A stretch of DNA of 64,000 bases from Cyclobacteriaceae bacterium. GTDB lineage: Bacteria > Bacteroidota > Bacteroidia > Cytophagales > Cyclobacteriaceae. The position numbers and the translations under genes are program-made. The stretch covers positions 248,001-312,000 of the forward strand of contig JAEUTZ010000021.1 in NCBI GenBank assembly GCA_016787725.1. The letters are read 5' to 3'. The notes under the pieces were generated by a model. It was not told where the DNA came from, searched no databases, and saw nothing but the letters and a program-made list of their open reading frames with translations. Within the stretch, counting starts at the first letter, position 1; the number at the start of each line of letters is the position of its first letter. This document shows, piece after piece, positions 34,633-43,109 of this stretch.

Positions 34633-35256
34633 ATGAGCCAACACGAGACCCTCCAAAAGGACCTTGAATCCATCCGCAACCTGATGGAACGATCCGTAAA
34701 GTTTTTATCGCTCAGCGGTCTTTCTGGGATCCTCGCAGGAGTGTACGCCCTGGTAGGTTCGGGCCTGGCGTATGGAGTTCTTTACGGACAGAAAACTCCT
34801 TTTGATTACCACGATCCGGCTGCAAAGGAAATTGGCATCACCGTTAAGCTGATGGCGATTGCATTGGTTGTGCTCATTCTTTCATTGGCAACCGGCTACT
34901 GGTTGTCATCTAAAAAGGCAAAGCGATTAAATGCCAACATCTGGGATACAACCAGCAAGCGATTTATTATCAATTTGACAATCCCCCTGATAGCCGGAGG
35001 AGCTTTTATATTGATCTCATTAATGAATGGATACTACGGAATAGCAGCGCCTGCTTGTTTGATTTTTTATGGACTGGCACTCATTAACGCCAGCCCGAAC
35101 GTGGTAGAAGAAGTGCGCTACCTCGGGTATTGCGAAATTATCGTGGGCTTGATTGCAGCCAGCTTTCCCGCGTTGGGCTTGTACTTGTGGGCTACCGGGT
35201 TTGGGGTACTTCATATTATTTATGGTACCATGATGTATAAGCGGTACGATCGATGA
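34633..35256 (+). CDS. Integral membrane protein, unknown function
   Basis: 207 residues. Six hydrophobic segments (about 17-45, 72-93, 110-130, 134-152, 163-180, 182-202). The N-terminus 'MSQHETLQKDLESIRNLMERSVKFL' is a cytoplasmic amphipathic helix. The last four bases overlap the start of the winged-helix regulator. Small multi-pass proteins of this kind sit beside CreD and a winged-helix regulator in other Bacteroidota; their function is unknown. Confidence 0.8.
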   Translation: MSQHETLQKDLESIRNLMERSVKFLSLSGLSGILAGVYALVGSGLAYGVLYGQKTPFDYHDPAAKEIGITVKLMAIALVVLILSLATGYWLSSKKAKRLNANIWDTTSKRFIINLTIPLIAGGAFILISLMNGYYGIAAPACLIFYGLALINASPNVVEEVRYLGYCEIIVGLIAASFPALGLYLWATGFGVLHIIYGTMMYKRYDR

Positions 35257-35555
35257 AAAATCCGTTTGACAACCTGGACCGGATTCTCGAGCACCGGTTG
35301 CGACTTCAGATTGTATCGGTGTTGGTAGCGAATGACTCTTACGATTTTAATTCATTGAAAGAGTTGTTGGATGCTACGGATGGGAATTTGGCAACGCATT
35401 TGAAAGCACTGGAACGGGAGAAATACATTTCGGTATACAAATCATTTGTTGAGCGAAAACCGAATACCCGATACAAAATCACCGAACGGGGGCGAAGCGC
35501 ATTTAAAAAACATCTGGATGCCATGGAAGAACTAATCCGGCATCAACGAAAGTAA
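35253..35555 (+). CDS. Winged-helix transcriptional regulator
   Basis: 100 residues. Winged-helix DNA-binding fold: 'DRILEHRLRLQIVSVLVANDSYDFNSLKELLDATDGNLATHLKALEREKYISV' style pattern (quoted in part), recognition helix 'DGNLATHLKALERE', wing 'KPNTRYKITERGRSAFKKHL'. This matches the small MarR/PadR-like group of Bacteroidota. It overlaps the membrane gene by four bases, and creD follows after 44 bases with its own promoter. The repeated palindrome in front of both promoters is the obvious binding site. Confidence 0.9.
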   Translation: MKNPFDNLDRILEHRLRLQIVSVLVANDSYDFNSLKELLDATDGNLATHLKALEREKYISVYKSFVERKPNTRYKITERGRSAFKKHLDAMEELIRHQRK

Positions 35556-35568
35556 AAATTTTACTATG

Positions 35569-35593
35569 TAACTTTTAAAAACAAAGTACTTTT
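35569..35593 (+). promoter_or_regulatory. Promoter with embedded palindrome, copy 2 (creD)
   Basis: TAACTTTT at 35569-35576, five bases, then CAAAGTACTTTT at 35582-35593, six bases before the creD ATG. The layout equals copy 1 (same five-base gap); only the last base of each block differs. No good -33 TTG is seen. The core AAAGTACTTT is a perfect palindrome. Confidence 0.65.
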
Positions 35594-35599
35594 AATATT

Positions 35600-36985
35600 A
35601 TGGAAAATCAACCTTTAAATCTGTTTGAACGATTCAACCAATGGATCACCGAGTCCATTATGGTGAAACTATTTTCCATTGGTTTTCTGACGCTGATTCT
35701 GTTGATACCCGCTTCGTGGATTGAAGAATTGATTCAGGAGCGTCAAAGCAGAGCCAACGAAGCAATCCTTGAAGTCTCCGACAAGTGGTCGGGGCAGCAG
35801 ACCATCACCGGGCCTGTGCTCATGATCCCATTCACCAAAATCGAGAAGTCACGCAGATGGAGTGATGGGAAACAGCTTGAGGAACTGATCGAGTCAGTTC
35901 ACCAGGCGTATTTCCTTCCGGAAGGGTATCAGGTGAAATGCACCGTATCACCCGAAGTATTGCACCGGGGTATCTTTGATGTGGCCGTTTATAAAAGTGA
36001 GATTTCCATGCAGGCGACCTTTGCGCTCCCCGATTTTTCTACCTGGAGTATCCCTGATTCGCAAGTGCATTGGAAAGAAGCTGTGTTGATTAATGGGATT
36101 ACCGACCTGCGGGGAATCAGTGAAAACCCGGTCATTAAGATAGGTGAAAAGCAACTATACTCCAATGCAACCAGCGACATAGGTTTAATACTCATACCGG
36201 AAGAGGAAACCAACCCAAGGTTGGTCCAGAGTGGAGTTGTAACAACATTGGGATGGTCAACACGCATGGATGCAGTTTCTGATTTTTCTATTCAATTGAG
36301 TTTAAAGGGGAGTGAGCGTCTGTACTTTCTGCCTACGGGACAGTCAACCGTTATCCAAACGGAGGGGCAATGGCCTTCCCCCAGCTTTGAGGGTAAGTTT
36401 TTACCAGAATCGCGAACCATCCATGAATCTGGGTTTACAGCTACCTGGAAAGTACTTTCGTTTAATCGGCCATTTGCACCCCAGTGGATTGATAAGGAGC
36501 AGTCCCTGGCCGGATCAGAGTTTGGCGTTCGGTTGTTGATTCCGGCTGATCAGTATCAAAAGAGTACTCGCACCGCCAAGTATGGTCAACTGATCATCCT
36601 CTTAGCTTTTACAGTTTTATTCTTATTGGAGGTAACCACCAAAATCAAGATTCATCCCTTTCAGTATATCTTGATAGGAGCCGCCCTGATTATATATTAT
36701 ACATTACTTCTATCCATTTCGGAGCAAGTAGGTTACAATACAGCTTATATGATAGCATCCATTGCCACAACGGTTTTGGTTACCTTGTATGCATCCAGTT
36801 TTCTAAAACGCAAATCCATCATGGCCTTGTTTTCGGGTCTTATGGTCTGTTTTTATATATTTATCTTTATCATTATTCAAGCCGAAGATTTTTCATTATT
36901 GATCGGAAGCATCGGTTTATTTATGATTATCGGTTTATTGATGTATTTCTCACGAAATATCAACTGGTACGGTACAAAGAATTAG
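35600..36985 (+). CDS. creD: CreD-family inner-membrane protein
   Basis: 461 residues. N-terminal membrane segment (about 18-41), a large periplasmic region (about 45-335; 'WSGQQTITGPVLMIPF' is the family's opening signature), then five or six C-terminal membrane segments (about 336-455). CreD belongs to the CreBC regulon in Enterobacteria, where it is linked to envelope stability and beta-lactam response; the role in Bacteroidota is unknown. A third copy of the palindrome AAAGTACTTT lies inside the coding region at 36449-36458. Confidence 0.92.
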   Translation: MENQPLNLFERFNQWITESIMVKLFSIGFLTLILLIPASWIEELIQERQSRANEAILEVSDKWSGQQTITGPVLMIPFTKIEKSRRWSDGKQLEELIESVHQAYFLPEGYQVKCTVSPEVLHRGIFDVAVYKSEISMQATFALPDFSTWSIPDSQVHWKEAVLINGITDLRGISENPVIKIGEKQLYSNATSDIGLILIPEEETNPRLVQSGVVTTLGWSTRMDAVSDFSIQLSLKGSERLYFLPTGQSTVIQTEGQWPSPSFEGKFLPESRTIHESGFTATWKVLSFNRPFAPQWIDKEQSLAGSEFGVRLLIPADQYQKSTRTAKYGQLIILLAFTVLFLLEVTTKIKIHPFQYILIGAALIIYYTLLLSISEQVGYNTAYMIASIATTVLVTLYASSFLKRKSIMALFSGLMVCFYIFIFIIIQAEDFSLLIGSIGLFMIIGLLMYFSRNINWYGTKN

Positions 36986-37003
36986 AGTAATACTCTTTAA
37001 TAG

Positions 37004-37032
37004 TAAAAGGTCTCCAAGTGGGACCTTTTTTT
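37004..37032 (+). terminator. Terminator after creD
   Basis: Stem AAAAGGTC/GACCTTTTT around a loop of about nine bases, followed by T. It lies 19 bases after the creD stop. Confidence 0.8.
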
Positions 37033-37046
37033 ATTTAACTTTCTTC

Positions 37047-39392
37047 ATGCTTAGATTCTTACTATTGTTTTTGCCCATCGCAGGGTTGAGTCAGCACCTG
37101 GTTACTCCCACCGATGCGTATGTAAAAAACCGCTGGGAAGCACGTTGGATCGGCCCGAAGGAGGGATCGTTTCAATTTGGGGTTCACCATTTCAGAAAAA
37201 CCTTTACGCTCCAATCAAAGCCGCATCAATTTGTGATCCACCTCTCGGCCGATAATCGATATCGCTTGTTTGTCAATGGCACGTATGTAACGGACGGTCC
37301 GCAGATCAGTGACAGCCGGCATTGGCGATTTGAATCCCTGGACATTGCCTCCCTGCTGAAGCCGGGTGAGAATCTTATTGCCGTTCAGGTTGTGAACTTT
37401 GGTGAAGCCGCCCCCGTGTACATGATGGGTAAACGCGCGGCTTTGATTGTACAAGGCGAAGATTCTATAGCAGCTCAGATAAACACGAATCAGACGTGGA
37501 AATATTTTTTAAACAAGGGGATTGAACCTTCCATTTTCAAGCCGGGAGATCCAAATTTATTTTATCAGTACTATGCAGCTGGCCCCCTGGATATAGTAAA
37601 AGGCAATCAATTTCCCTGGGACTGGGAGAAACCTGCTTACAACGATAGTTCGTGGACATCTGCTTCCCCATCTGAGACCGGTGCTCCGTTTGGTGTGGTG
37701 GGGTATGGTGATGCCACATGGGAATTAATTCCACGTTCAATTCCCCTCATGGAACGTACGTATCAATCTTATGGAGTTATTAGAAGGAGTAACGGCTTTT
37801 CAAAATCAATGAACCGAATACCTGTCACTATTCCAGCCAATACCACCTGCTCAATATTAGTGGATCAACAGCAGTTGACTTCCGCATTTCCGGAACTTAT
37901 TGTTTCAGGAGGAAGCGGCAGTAAGATTAAAGTGACGTACGCAGAAGCGCTCTTTGAAGATATTCGAAATAAAGGACATCGTGATTCCATTCATAATCGG
38001 TCCATCCATGGTGTATTCGATTGGTTTATTCCCGATGGGGGACAAGCGAGAGTATTCACCACGCTTACGTATCGTACTTTCCGGTATGTTCAACTGGATA
38101 TAACAACAACCCATGACCCATTGGTGATTGAAAAGTTGGGCTGTTGGTTTACCGCCTACCCTTTTGAGAAACAAGCTGCCTTTGGTTCAAATGACAAGAG
38201 CTTATCTAAGATTTTCGATATCGGGTGGCACACGGCAAGGCTTTGTGCCTATGAAACGTATATGGACTGCCCCTACTGGGAGCGATTGCAATACATAGGC
38301 GATACCCGCATTCAAACTCTTGTTTCTTACTATGTTTCCGGTGATGACCGCCTGGCCAGAAATTCCCTGGAGCAGTTCTATTGGTCGTTAACTTACGATG
38401 GTCTTACGTACAGCCGGTATCCCTCTTCCTTAGCCCAATATATTCCAAACTATTCACTTGTATGGATCACCATGATTCATGATTACTTTATGTATCGCAA
38501 CGATCCTGAGTTTGTTGAGAAATTTTTGCCCGGTATTCAACGCGTGCTTGATCATTTTGAGCAATACATGACACCTGATAATATGATGAAGGAGCAACCA
38601 TATTGGGATTTTCTTGATCATACATTCCCAACTCATAAGATTATTGAAGAAAGCTATTTCAAGAAGCTCACGAGCAATTCATTGTTTTATGCATACACCT
38701 TAAGCCTGGCAGCTGAATTGTTTAACAATTTTAATAAACCCGAGCTTGCACAAAAGTATTCCATGCGAAGTCAGCAATTAAAAGGCAGCGTGAAGCGCCA
38801 GTGTTGGGAGGCCAATCGTCAACTGTATTCTGATACCCCCGATAAAAAGCACTTTAGTATGCATAGCAATATTCTCGCCCTGCTTTGTGGTATGGTGCCA
38901 CGGGAGGAACAAGCGGAGTTTGTAAAACGCATAGTAGAAAATAAGAGCATTACGCGTACCACCCTGTATTTCGATTTTTATCTGGGGCGGGCCATGAATT
39001 TGGCTCAGGCAGGAGACCAGTATTTTCAGTTGTTGAATCAATGGAAGGAATTATTGGACCTGGGATTAACCACTTTTCCGGAAGGGGTATCACGAAGCGA
39101 ATGCCATGCCTGGAGCGCAAGTCCTAACTTTGAAATGCTGGCCACCTTTGCCGGCATACAACCACAAACACCGGGATTCAAAAAGGTATTAGTCCGACCC
39201 CAGCTGCAGGCACTGCAACGTGTCACCGGAAAAATACCGCATTGGGCCGGGGAGCTTTCTGTTGAGTTTGAAAAGAAGGGAAATCAATTGATGGGGAATG
39301 TAACGTTACCACCCACCATCTCCGGACGACTGGAGTGGAATGGAAAAGTGGTTGAATTGAAATCCGGGTCGAATGTGATTCGTGTGGAGTAA
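37047..39392 (+). CDS. GH78-type alpha-L-rhamnosidase-like glycosidase, secreted
   Basis: 781 residues. Signal peptide 1-15. N-terminal beta-sandwich (about 30-200) with 'DNRYRLFVNGTYV', then the GH78 (alpha/alpha)6 barrel (about 370-680) with the 'ETYMDCPYWERLQYIGDTRIQ' motif near residue 410, a variant of the DCP..ER..GD motif that holds catalytic acids, and a C-terminal beta-sandwich (about 690-780). It likely releases terminal rhamnose or a similar sugar. The change WERLQYIGD from the common R-ERLGWTGD is notable. It stands alone, without a SusC/D pair. Confidence 0.88.
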   Translation: MLRFLLLFLPIAGLSQHLVTPTDAYVKNRWEARWIGPKEGSFQFGVHHFRKTFTLQSKPHQFVIHLSADNRYRLFVNGTYVTDGPQISDSRHWRFESLDIASLLKPGENLIAVQVVNFGEAAPVYMMGKRAALIVQGEDSIAAQINTNQTWKYFLNKGIEPSIFKPGDPNLFYQYYAAGPLDIVKGNQFPWDWEKPAYNDSSWTSASPSETGAPFGVVGYGDATWELIPRSIPLMERTYQSYGVIRRSNGFSKSMNRIPVTIPANTTCSILVDQQQLTSAFPELIVSGGSGSKIKVTYAEALFEDIRNKGHRDSIHNRSIHGVFDWFIPDGGQARVFTTLTYRTFRYVQLDITTTHDPLVIEKLGCWFTAYPFEKQAAFGSNDKSLSKIFDIGWHTARLCAYETYMDCPYWERLQYIGDTRIQTLVSYYVSGDDRLARNSLEQFYWSLTYDGLTYSRYPSSLAQYIPNYSLVWITMIHDYFMYRNDPEFVEKFLPGIQRVLDHFEQYMTPDNMMKEQPYWDFLDHTFPTHKIIEESYFKKLTSNSLFYAYTLSLAAELFNNFNKPELAQKYSMRSQQLKGSVKRQCWEANRQLYSDTPDKKHFSMHSNILALLCGMVPREEQAEFVKRIVENKSITRTTLYFDFYLGRAMNLAQAGDQYFQLLNQWKELLDLGLTTFPEGVSRSECHAWSASPNFEMLATFAGIQPQTPGFKKVLVRPQLQALQRVTGKIPHWAGELSVEFEKKGNQLMGNVTLPPTISGRLEWNGKVVELKSGSNVIRVE

Positions 39393-39410
39393 GGAGATTC
39401 TCCTTACTCC
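39386..39410. other. Perfect 11-base hairpin containing both convergent stop codons
   Basis: Arms GGAGTAAGGAG (39386-39396) and CTCCTTACTCC (39400-39410) with loop ATT. The TAA of the glycosidase gene lies in the left arm and the TAA of pruA (read on the minus strand) in the right arm. No T tract follows on either side, so it is not a standard terminator; it may stop or stabilise both transcripts. Confidence 0.6.
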
Positions 39411-41035
39411 TTGTCAAGAAATGGATAACGGTAATCGGTCGGGGTTACAAAGGTTTCTTTAATGGTTCGCAGCGAAACCCATCGCAGCAAGTTAACTTTC
39501 GCACCGGCTTTATCATTGGTTCCCGAACCCCGGGCACCACCAAACGGTTGTTGACCAACCACTGCCCCAGTAGGTTTATCATTGATGTAAAAATTGCCGG
39601 CAGCATTCACTAATTTCCGGGTGGCCATCTCAATCGCAAACCGGTCTTTCGCCAGGATGGAACCGGTCAATGCATACGGTGAAGTACGGTCTACCAATTC
39701 CAACGTCTGTTCAAAATTTTCAGCATGATATACATAGATCGTTAATACCGGGCCGAAGATTTCCTCGCACATGGTTAAGGAGGAAGCGTCTTTGGTGACA
39801 ATAACGGTCGGTTCAATGAAGTAACCTGTTGATTTATCATACTTGCCACCGGCAATAATTTCATTCATCGGGTTTTGCCGGGCCTTCTCAATGTATCCGG
39901 TAATTGAAGCAAATGCTTTTTCATCAATTACGGCATTGATAAAATTACTGAAGTCTTCAGTCGGCCCCATTTTGAAGCTCTTCAGGTCATCGAGCAATAG
40001 CTTTTTTACTTCTTCCCATAAGTTGGAAGGAATGTAACACCGCGATGCTGCCGAACATTTTTGGCCCTGGTATTCAAATGCTCCACGGGCAATGGCAGTT
40101 GAAACCTCTTTTGGATGGGCACTTTTATGCACCATGATAAAATCTTTACCTCCGGTTTCCCCTACAATGCGAGGGTAGGATCGATACAGGTGGATATTAT
40201 TACCTACGGTTTTCCAGATGTTTTGAAAAACTCCTGTGCTGCCTGTAAAATGGATTCCTGCAAAATCTTTGTGGTTAAAAATCACGTCTCCAGCATTGGG
40301 TCCACTTACATAAATCAGGTTAATAACTCCATCGGGTAAACCTGCTTCCTTCAGCACTTGCATAATTACCTGGGCTGCATAGATCTGGCTGTTCGCTGGT
40401 TTCCAAACAACGGTGTTTCCCATCATGGCTGCGCTGGTAGGCAGGTTGCCGGCAATGGCAGTAAAGTTGAACGGTGTCAATGCAAATACAAAACCTTCCA
40501 GCGGCCGGTATTCCATGCGGTTCCACACTCCGGGGGAGGATTGTGGTTGTTCATTGTAAATCTCACTCATGAAATAAACATTGAATCGCAAGAAGTCGAT
40601 CAATTCACAGGCAGCGTCAATTTCTGCCTGAAAGGCATTTTTGGATTGACCCAACATGGTAGCCGCGTTAATTTTATAACGATACGGTCCGGCTAGCAGA
40701 TCGGCCGCTTTCAAAAAGATACTGGCTCGATTTTCCCAACTTAAAGTGGACCAAGGTTCCTTCGCAGCCAACGCTGCATGGATGGCTTGTTCTACATGCG
40801 ATTTATCGCCTTCATGAAAGTATCCTAAAATATGCTGGTGGTCGTGGGGAGGCGAAAGTGCTTTCTTTTTACCGGAGCGAACTTCTTCTGCCCCAATGTA
40901 CATGGGGATATCCAGCTGGGTGGAGCGGGCATCCGCCAACGCTTTCTTTAACGCTGCACGTTCTTTCGAAGCCGGAGCATACGATAATACGGGTTCATTT
41001 TTAGGTAGCGGAACATGAAAAAATCCAGTTGACAT
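39404..41035 (-). CDS. pruA: L-glutamate gamma-semialdehyde dehydrogenase
   Basis: 543 residues, the size typical of stand-alone PruA. ALDH fold with catalytic Cys327 ('YQGQKCSAASRCYIP') and general base Glu293 ('VGETGGKDF'). It oxidises glutamate semialdehyde (from proline or arginine) to glutamate with NAD+. The proline dehydrogenase gene is not in the window. The 3' end is symmetric with the convergent glycosidase gene. Confidence 0.95.
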   Translation of the reverse strand: MSTGFFHVPLPKNEPVLSYAPASKERAALKKALADARSTQLDIPMYIGAEEVRSGKKKALSPPHDHQHILGYFHEGDKSHVEQAIHAALAAKEPWSTLSWENRASIFLKAADLLAGPYRYKINAATMLGQSKNAFQAEIDAACELIDFLRFNVYFMSEIYNEQPQSSPGVWNRMEYRPLEGFVFALTPFNFTAIAGNLPTSAAMMGNTVVWKPANSQIYAAQVIMQVLKEAGLPDGVINLIYVSGPNAGDVIFNHKDFAGIHFTGSTGVFQNIWKTVGNNIHLYRSYPRIVGETGGKDFIMVHKSAHPKEVSTAIARGAFEYQGQKCSAASRCYIPSNLWEEVKKLLLDDLKSFKMGPTEDFSNFINAVIDEKAFASITGYIEKARQNPMNEIIAGGKYDKSTGYFIEPTVIVTKDASSLTMCEEIFGPVLTIYVYHAENFEQTLELVDRTSPYALTGSILAKDRFAIEMATRKLVNAAGNFYINDKPTGAVVGQQPFGGARGSGTNDKAGAKVNLLRWVSLRTIKETFVTPTDYRYPFLDKE

Positions 41036-41098
41036 AGCGAAATTGATTTTGTGATGCGATTGAAATTGGCGAGCAAAGTTACTTGATAAAGTTGGGTT

Positions 41099-41791
41099 TT
41101 AAAGAATCTCCTTCAACTCCTTAAGGTCGCTGATTTCGTAGCGAACTTTTTCCTGGTGTGAGATTCCAGTTGGATTGAAAAAGATTGTGTCCACCTGGGC
41201 GTTTCTGGCTCCTCCAATGTCGGTTAAAAGATTATCGCCAATCATTACCGCTTCGTGTTTTTCAAATCCGCTTTCAGACAGGGCAAATTCGAAAATTTCA
41301 CGCGCAGGTTTTTTAAATCCCGCACGGGCGGAAGTAACTACACTTTTGAAATAGCCGGTAATGCCGGAGGAGGCTAATTTGGTGCTCTGAATTTCTTCGA
41401 AACCATTGGTCACGATAATCATCGGGTACCGCTCGTAAAGATATTCCAGCGTGTCAATCGCATTCGGCATTAAGGTTGATTTCCGGGGCGAAAGGTTTAC
41501 ATAATCATCAGAAAGTTTTAACGACAACGGGTAATCATCCACCCCCAGATGCAGCATAATTTTATGAAACCGTTCAAATCGAATCACATCGCGGTGTAAT
41601 TGTCCCAGGTCATATTGAACCCACAACGCGGTATTGATGGTTACAAACGCTTTTGAGAAATCGGTAAACGAAGCAATTCCTGCCTGTTGAAGATTGTATT
41701 CGTGGTACAGTTCCTTCAGTGTTTCAGTCGAATTGGTTTCGTAATCCCAAAGGGTATGATCAAGGTCAAAAAGAATGCAACGATAGTTCAT
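41099..41791 (-). CDS. HAD-family phosphatase, YjjG-type noncanonical pyrimidine nucleotidase
   Basis: 230 residues. HAD motif I 'LFDLDHTLWDYE', motif II 'IIVTNGFEE', motif III/IV 'KPAREIFEFAL' and 'VMIGDNLLTDIGGARNA', with an alpha-helical cap (about 15-85). The family dephosphorylates pyrimidine nucleotides, including damaged ones, or other small phosphates. It overlaps the ArsR-type regulator by four bases in the same operon. Confidence 0.9.
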   Translation of the reverse strand: MNYRCILFDLDHTLWDYETNSTETLKELYHEYNLQQAGIASFTDFSKAFVTINTALWVQYDLGQLHRDVIRFERFHKIMLHLGVDDYPLSLKLSDDYVNLSPRKSTLMPNAIDTLEYLYERYPMIIVTNGFEEIQSTKLASSGITGYFKSVVTSARAGFKKPAREIFEFALSESGFEKHEAVMIGDNLLTDIGGARNAQVDTIFFNPTGISHQEKVRYEISDLKELKEIL

Positions 41792-42174
41792 GGAGTACTG
41801 GTAGGCTTGATTTGAAGTTTATTGAGTGACAGTTCGCGATTGCTGTACAGTGTTTGAAATACCTGCTGGTCTTTTTGAAGAATCGGGTCCCGGCTTAGAA
41901 ATTGAAAAATTTGCCGGGTGATATCGAGTACTTCTTCTTTCAGTTGATAGAAAACCCACTGGTTAATTTTTCGGGAAGTCAGAATACCTGAATTCTTCAG
42001 ATACAACAGGTGTCGCGAAGTTTTGGTTTGTGTGAACTCAAGAATATGTTCGAGGTCAGTAATGCACATTTCACCGTTAGTCAAAATCAGGTTTAAAATT
42101 CGAAGCCGTGAGGAATCGGAGCAGGCCAGGAAAATTTGGGCACCTAAATCAATATTGAAATGTTTTAAACGCAT
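41788..42174 (-). CDS. ArsR-family transcriptional regulator
   Basis: 128 residues from the ATG at 42174; the frame is open 60 bases upstream but the extra residues are hydrophobic and lie in the promoter region. Winged helix with 'LACSDSSRLRILNLIL' and 'GEMCITDLEHILEFTQTKTSRHLLYLKNSGI' (quoted in part). 'MCITDL' resembles the 'CVCDL' metal site of ArsR/SmtB, but only one Cys is present, so metal sensing is doubtful. It overlaps the YjjG-type gene. A divergent secreted protein gene is a possible target. Confidence 0.88.
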   Translation of the reverse strand: MRLKHFNIDLGAQIFLACSDSSRLRILNLILTNGEMCITDLEHILEFTQTKTSRHLLYLKNSGILTSRKINQWVFYQLKEEVLDITRQIFQFLSRDPILQKDQQVFQTLYSNRELSLNKLQIKPTSTP

Positions 42175-42250
42175 GACAACCAGCGCGAAGATAGTAAAAA
42201 CCACTGGTGGAGGAAGGCTACCATCATTAGGCATAAATCCCCTGAATCTC

Positions 42251-42258
42251 TATCTTTG
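42251..42258 (+). promoter_or_regulatory. -7 box of the CarboxypepD_reg-like gene
   Basis: TATCTTTG, exact match to TAnnTTTG. It sits 18 bases before the GTG at 42277 and overlaps a TTG at 42256, which rules out the latter as start. Confidence 0.5.
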
Positions 42259-42276
42259 AAAATTAATGTTTGTATC

Positions 42277-42894
42277 GTGAAGAATTTCGTTGGCTTAATC
42301 CTTTGTGTGTGGGTTTTGTGGGCAGGCACCAGCACCCAGGTACAAGCACAAAACAAAAAGCGAATTATCCAGCTCTCCGGCTTTGTGAGCGACAGTGTGA
42401 ATGTATTGCCAGGGGTCCACGTCTACGTACCAAAGGCGGGCCGTGGCACCAGTACCAGCCCGGCCGGATTCTTTTCCATGCCGGTGTTGGAAGGAGACAG
42501 TATTGTTGTTAGCTCCATTGGATACCATCGTCAACATTATATCATCCCCCGGGGAGCACCTGATAATCTGACAATTGTCATTGAAATGGTGTCGGATGTG
42601 ACCTATTTGAAGGAAGTCCAGATTATGCCTTTCCCAACTGAAGAAGTTTTTAAGGAAGCTGTGTTGGCGTTGAATATTCCCATGGACCAGGGCATCGATT
42701 CGAAAAATTTGAATGCTGAGTTACTGGCCCTGATGTTACGAACGACCCCCATGGATGGCGCTGCGAACTACAAATATTATATGGACCAATGGTCTACCTC
42801 CGCTTCCGACAAATTTCAACCCCGTACCAACCCTTATTTGAACCCTTTTAACTGGGCTAAATTCATTCGCGATTTAAAAGCAAATAATAAGTAG
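42277..42894 (+). CDS. Secreted CarboxypepD_reg-like domain protein
   Basis: 205 residues from a GTG start at 42277, chosen because it opens directly with a signal peptide ('KNFVGLILCVWVLWAG..VQAQ') and lies just after the -7 box. One CarboxypepD_reg-like beta-sandwich (about 28-105, 'QLSGFVSDSVNVLPGVHVYVP', 'FFSMPVLEGDSIVVSSIGYHRQ') is followed by an 'EVFKEAVLALNIP' helix and a 90-residue tail with no recognised motif. Similar proteins sit in the cell envelope of Bacteroidota. It is followed by tRNA-Pro. The start codon is the least certain point. Confidence 0.75.
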   Translation: MKNFVGLILCVWVLWAGTSTQVQAQNKKRIIQLSGFVSDSVNVLPGVHVYVPKAGRGTSTSPAGFFSMPVLEGDSIVVSSIGYHRQHYIIPRGAPDNLTIVIEMVSDVTYLKEVQIMPFPTEEVFKEAVLALNIPMDQGIDSKNLNAELLALMLRTTPMDGAANYKYYMDQWSTSASDKFQPRTNPYLNPFNWAKFIRDLKANNK

Positions 42895-42914
42895 AACTCT
42901 GCAGGTTTGGGCTT

Positions 42915-42941
42915 TTGATTAGGCAAATTTTACTAATATTG
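42915..42941 (+). promoter_or_regulatory. Promoter of tRNA-Pro
   Basis: TTG at 42915-42917, 16-base spacer, TAATATTG at 42934-42941, one mismatch to TAnnTTTG; the extended box TAATATTGCA is identical to that of tRNA-Asn. Confidence 0.5.
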
Positions 42942-42962
42942 CAGCCTTAAATTTAACCGGCT

Positions 42963-43037
42963 CGGGGTGTAGCGCAGCCCGGTTAGCGCATCACGTTAGG
43001 GACGTGGAGGTCGGACGTTCGAATCGTCTCACCCCGA
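42963..43037 (+). tRNA. tRNA-Pro (anticodon AGG)
   Basis: 75 bases. Acceptor CGGGGTG/CACCCCG, D arm GCGC/GCGC, anticodon arm TCACG/CGTGG with loop TTAGGGA so positions 34-36 are AGG, T arm GGACG/CGTCT with the usual TTCGAAT loop. CCA is not encoded. The general sequence is that of bacterial tRNA-Pro. An A at position 34 is unusual in bacteria except in tRNA-Arg(ACG). It would read CCU, and if A34 were changed to inosine also CCC and CCA. Confidence 0.9.
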
Positions 43038-43042
43038 CAAAA

Positions 43043-43070
43043 AAGGAGCTGCTAAAGGCAGCTCTTTTTA
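43043..43070 (+). terminator. Terminator of tRNA-Pro
   Basis: Stem GAGCTGC/GCAGCTC with a five-base loop, followed by a T run. Confidence 0.85.
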
Positions 43071-43109
43071 TTTCAAATAATTAGTTTCATTGAATAGGTA
43101 TGATATTGA

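Noticed and set aside
42256..42276. TTG at 42256 as start of the CarboxypepD_reg-like gene
   Set aside because: It falls inside the -7 box; GTG at 42277 gives a clean signal peptide.
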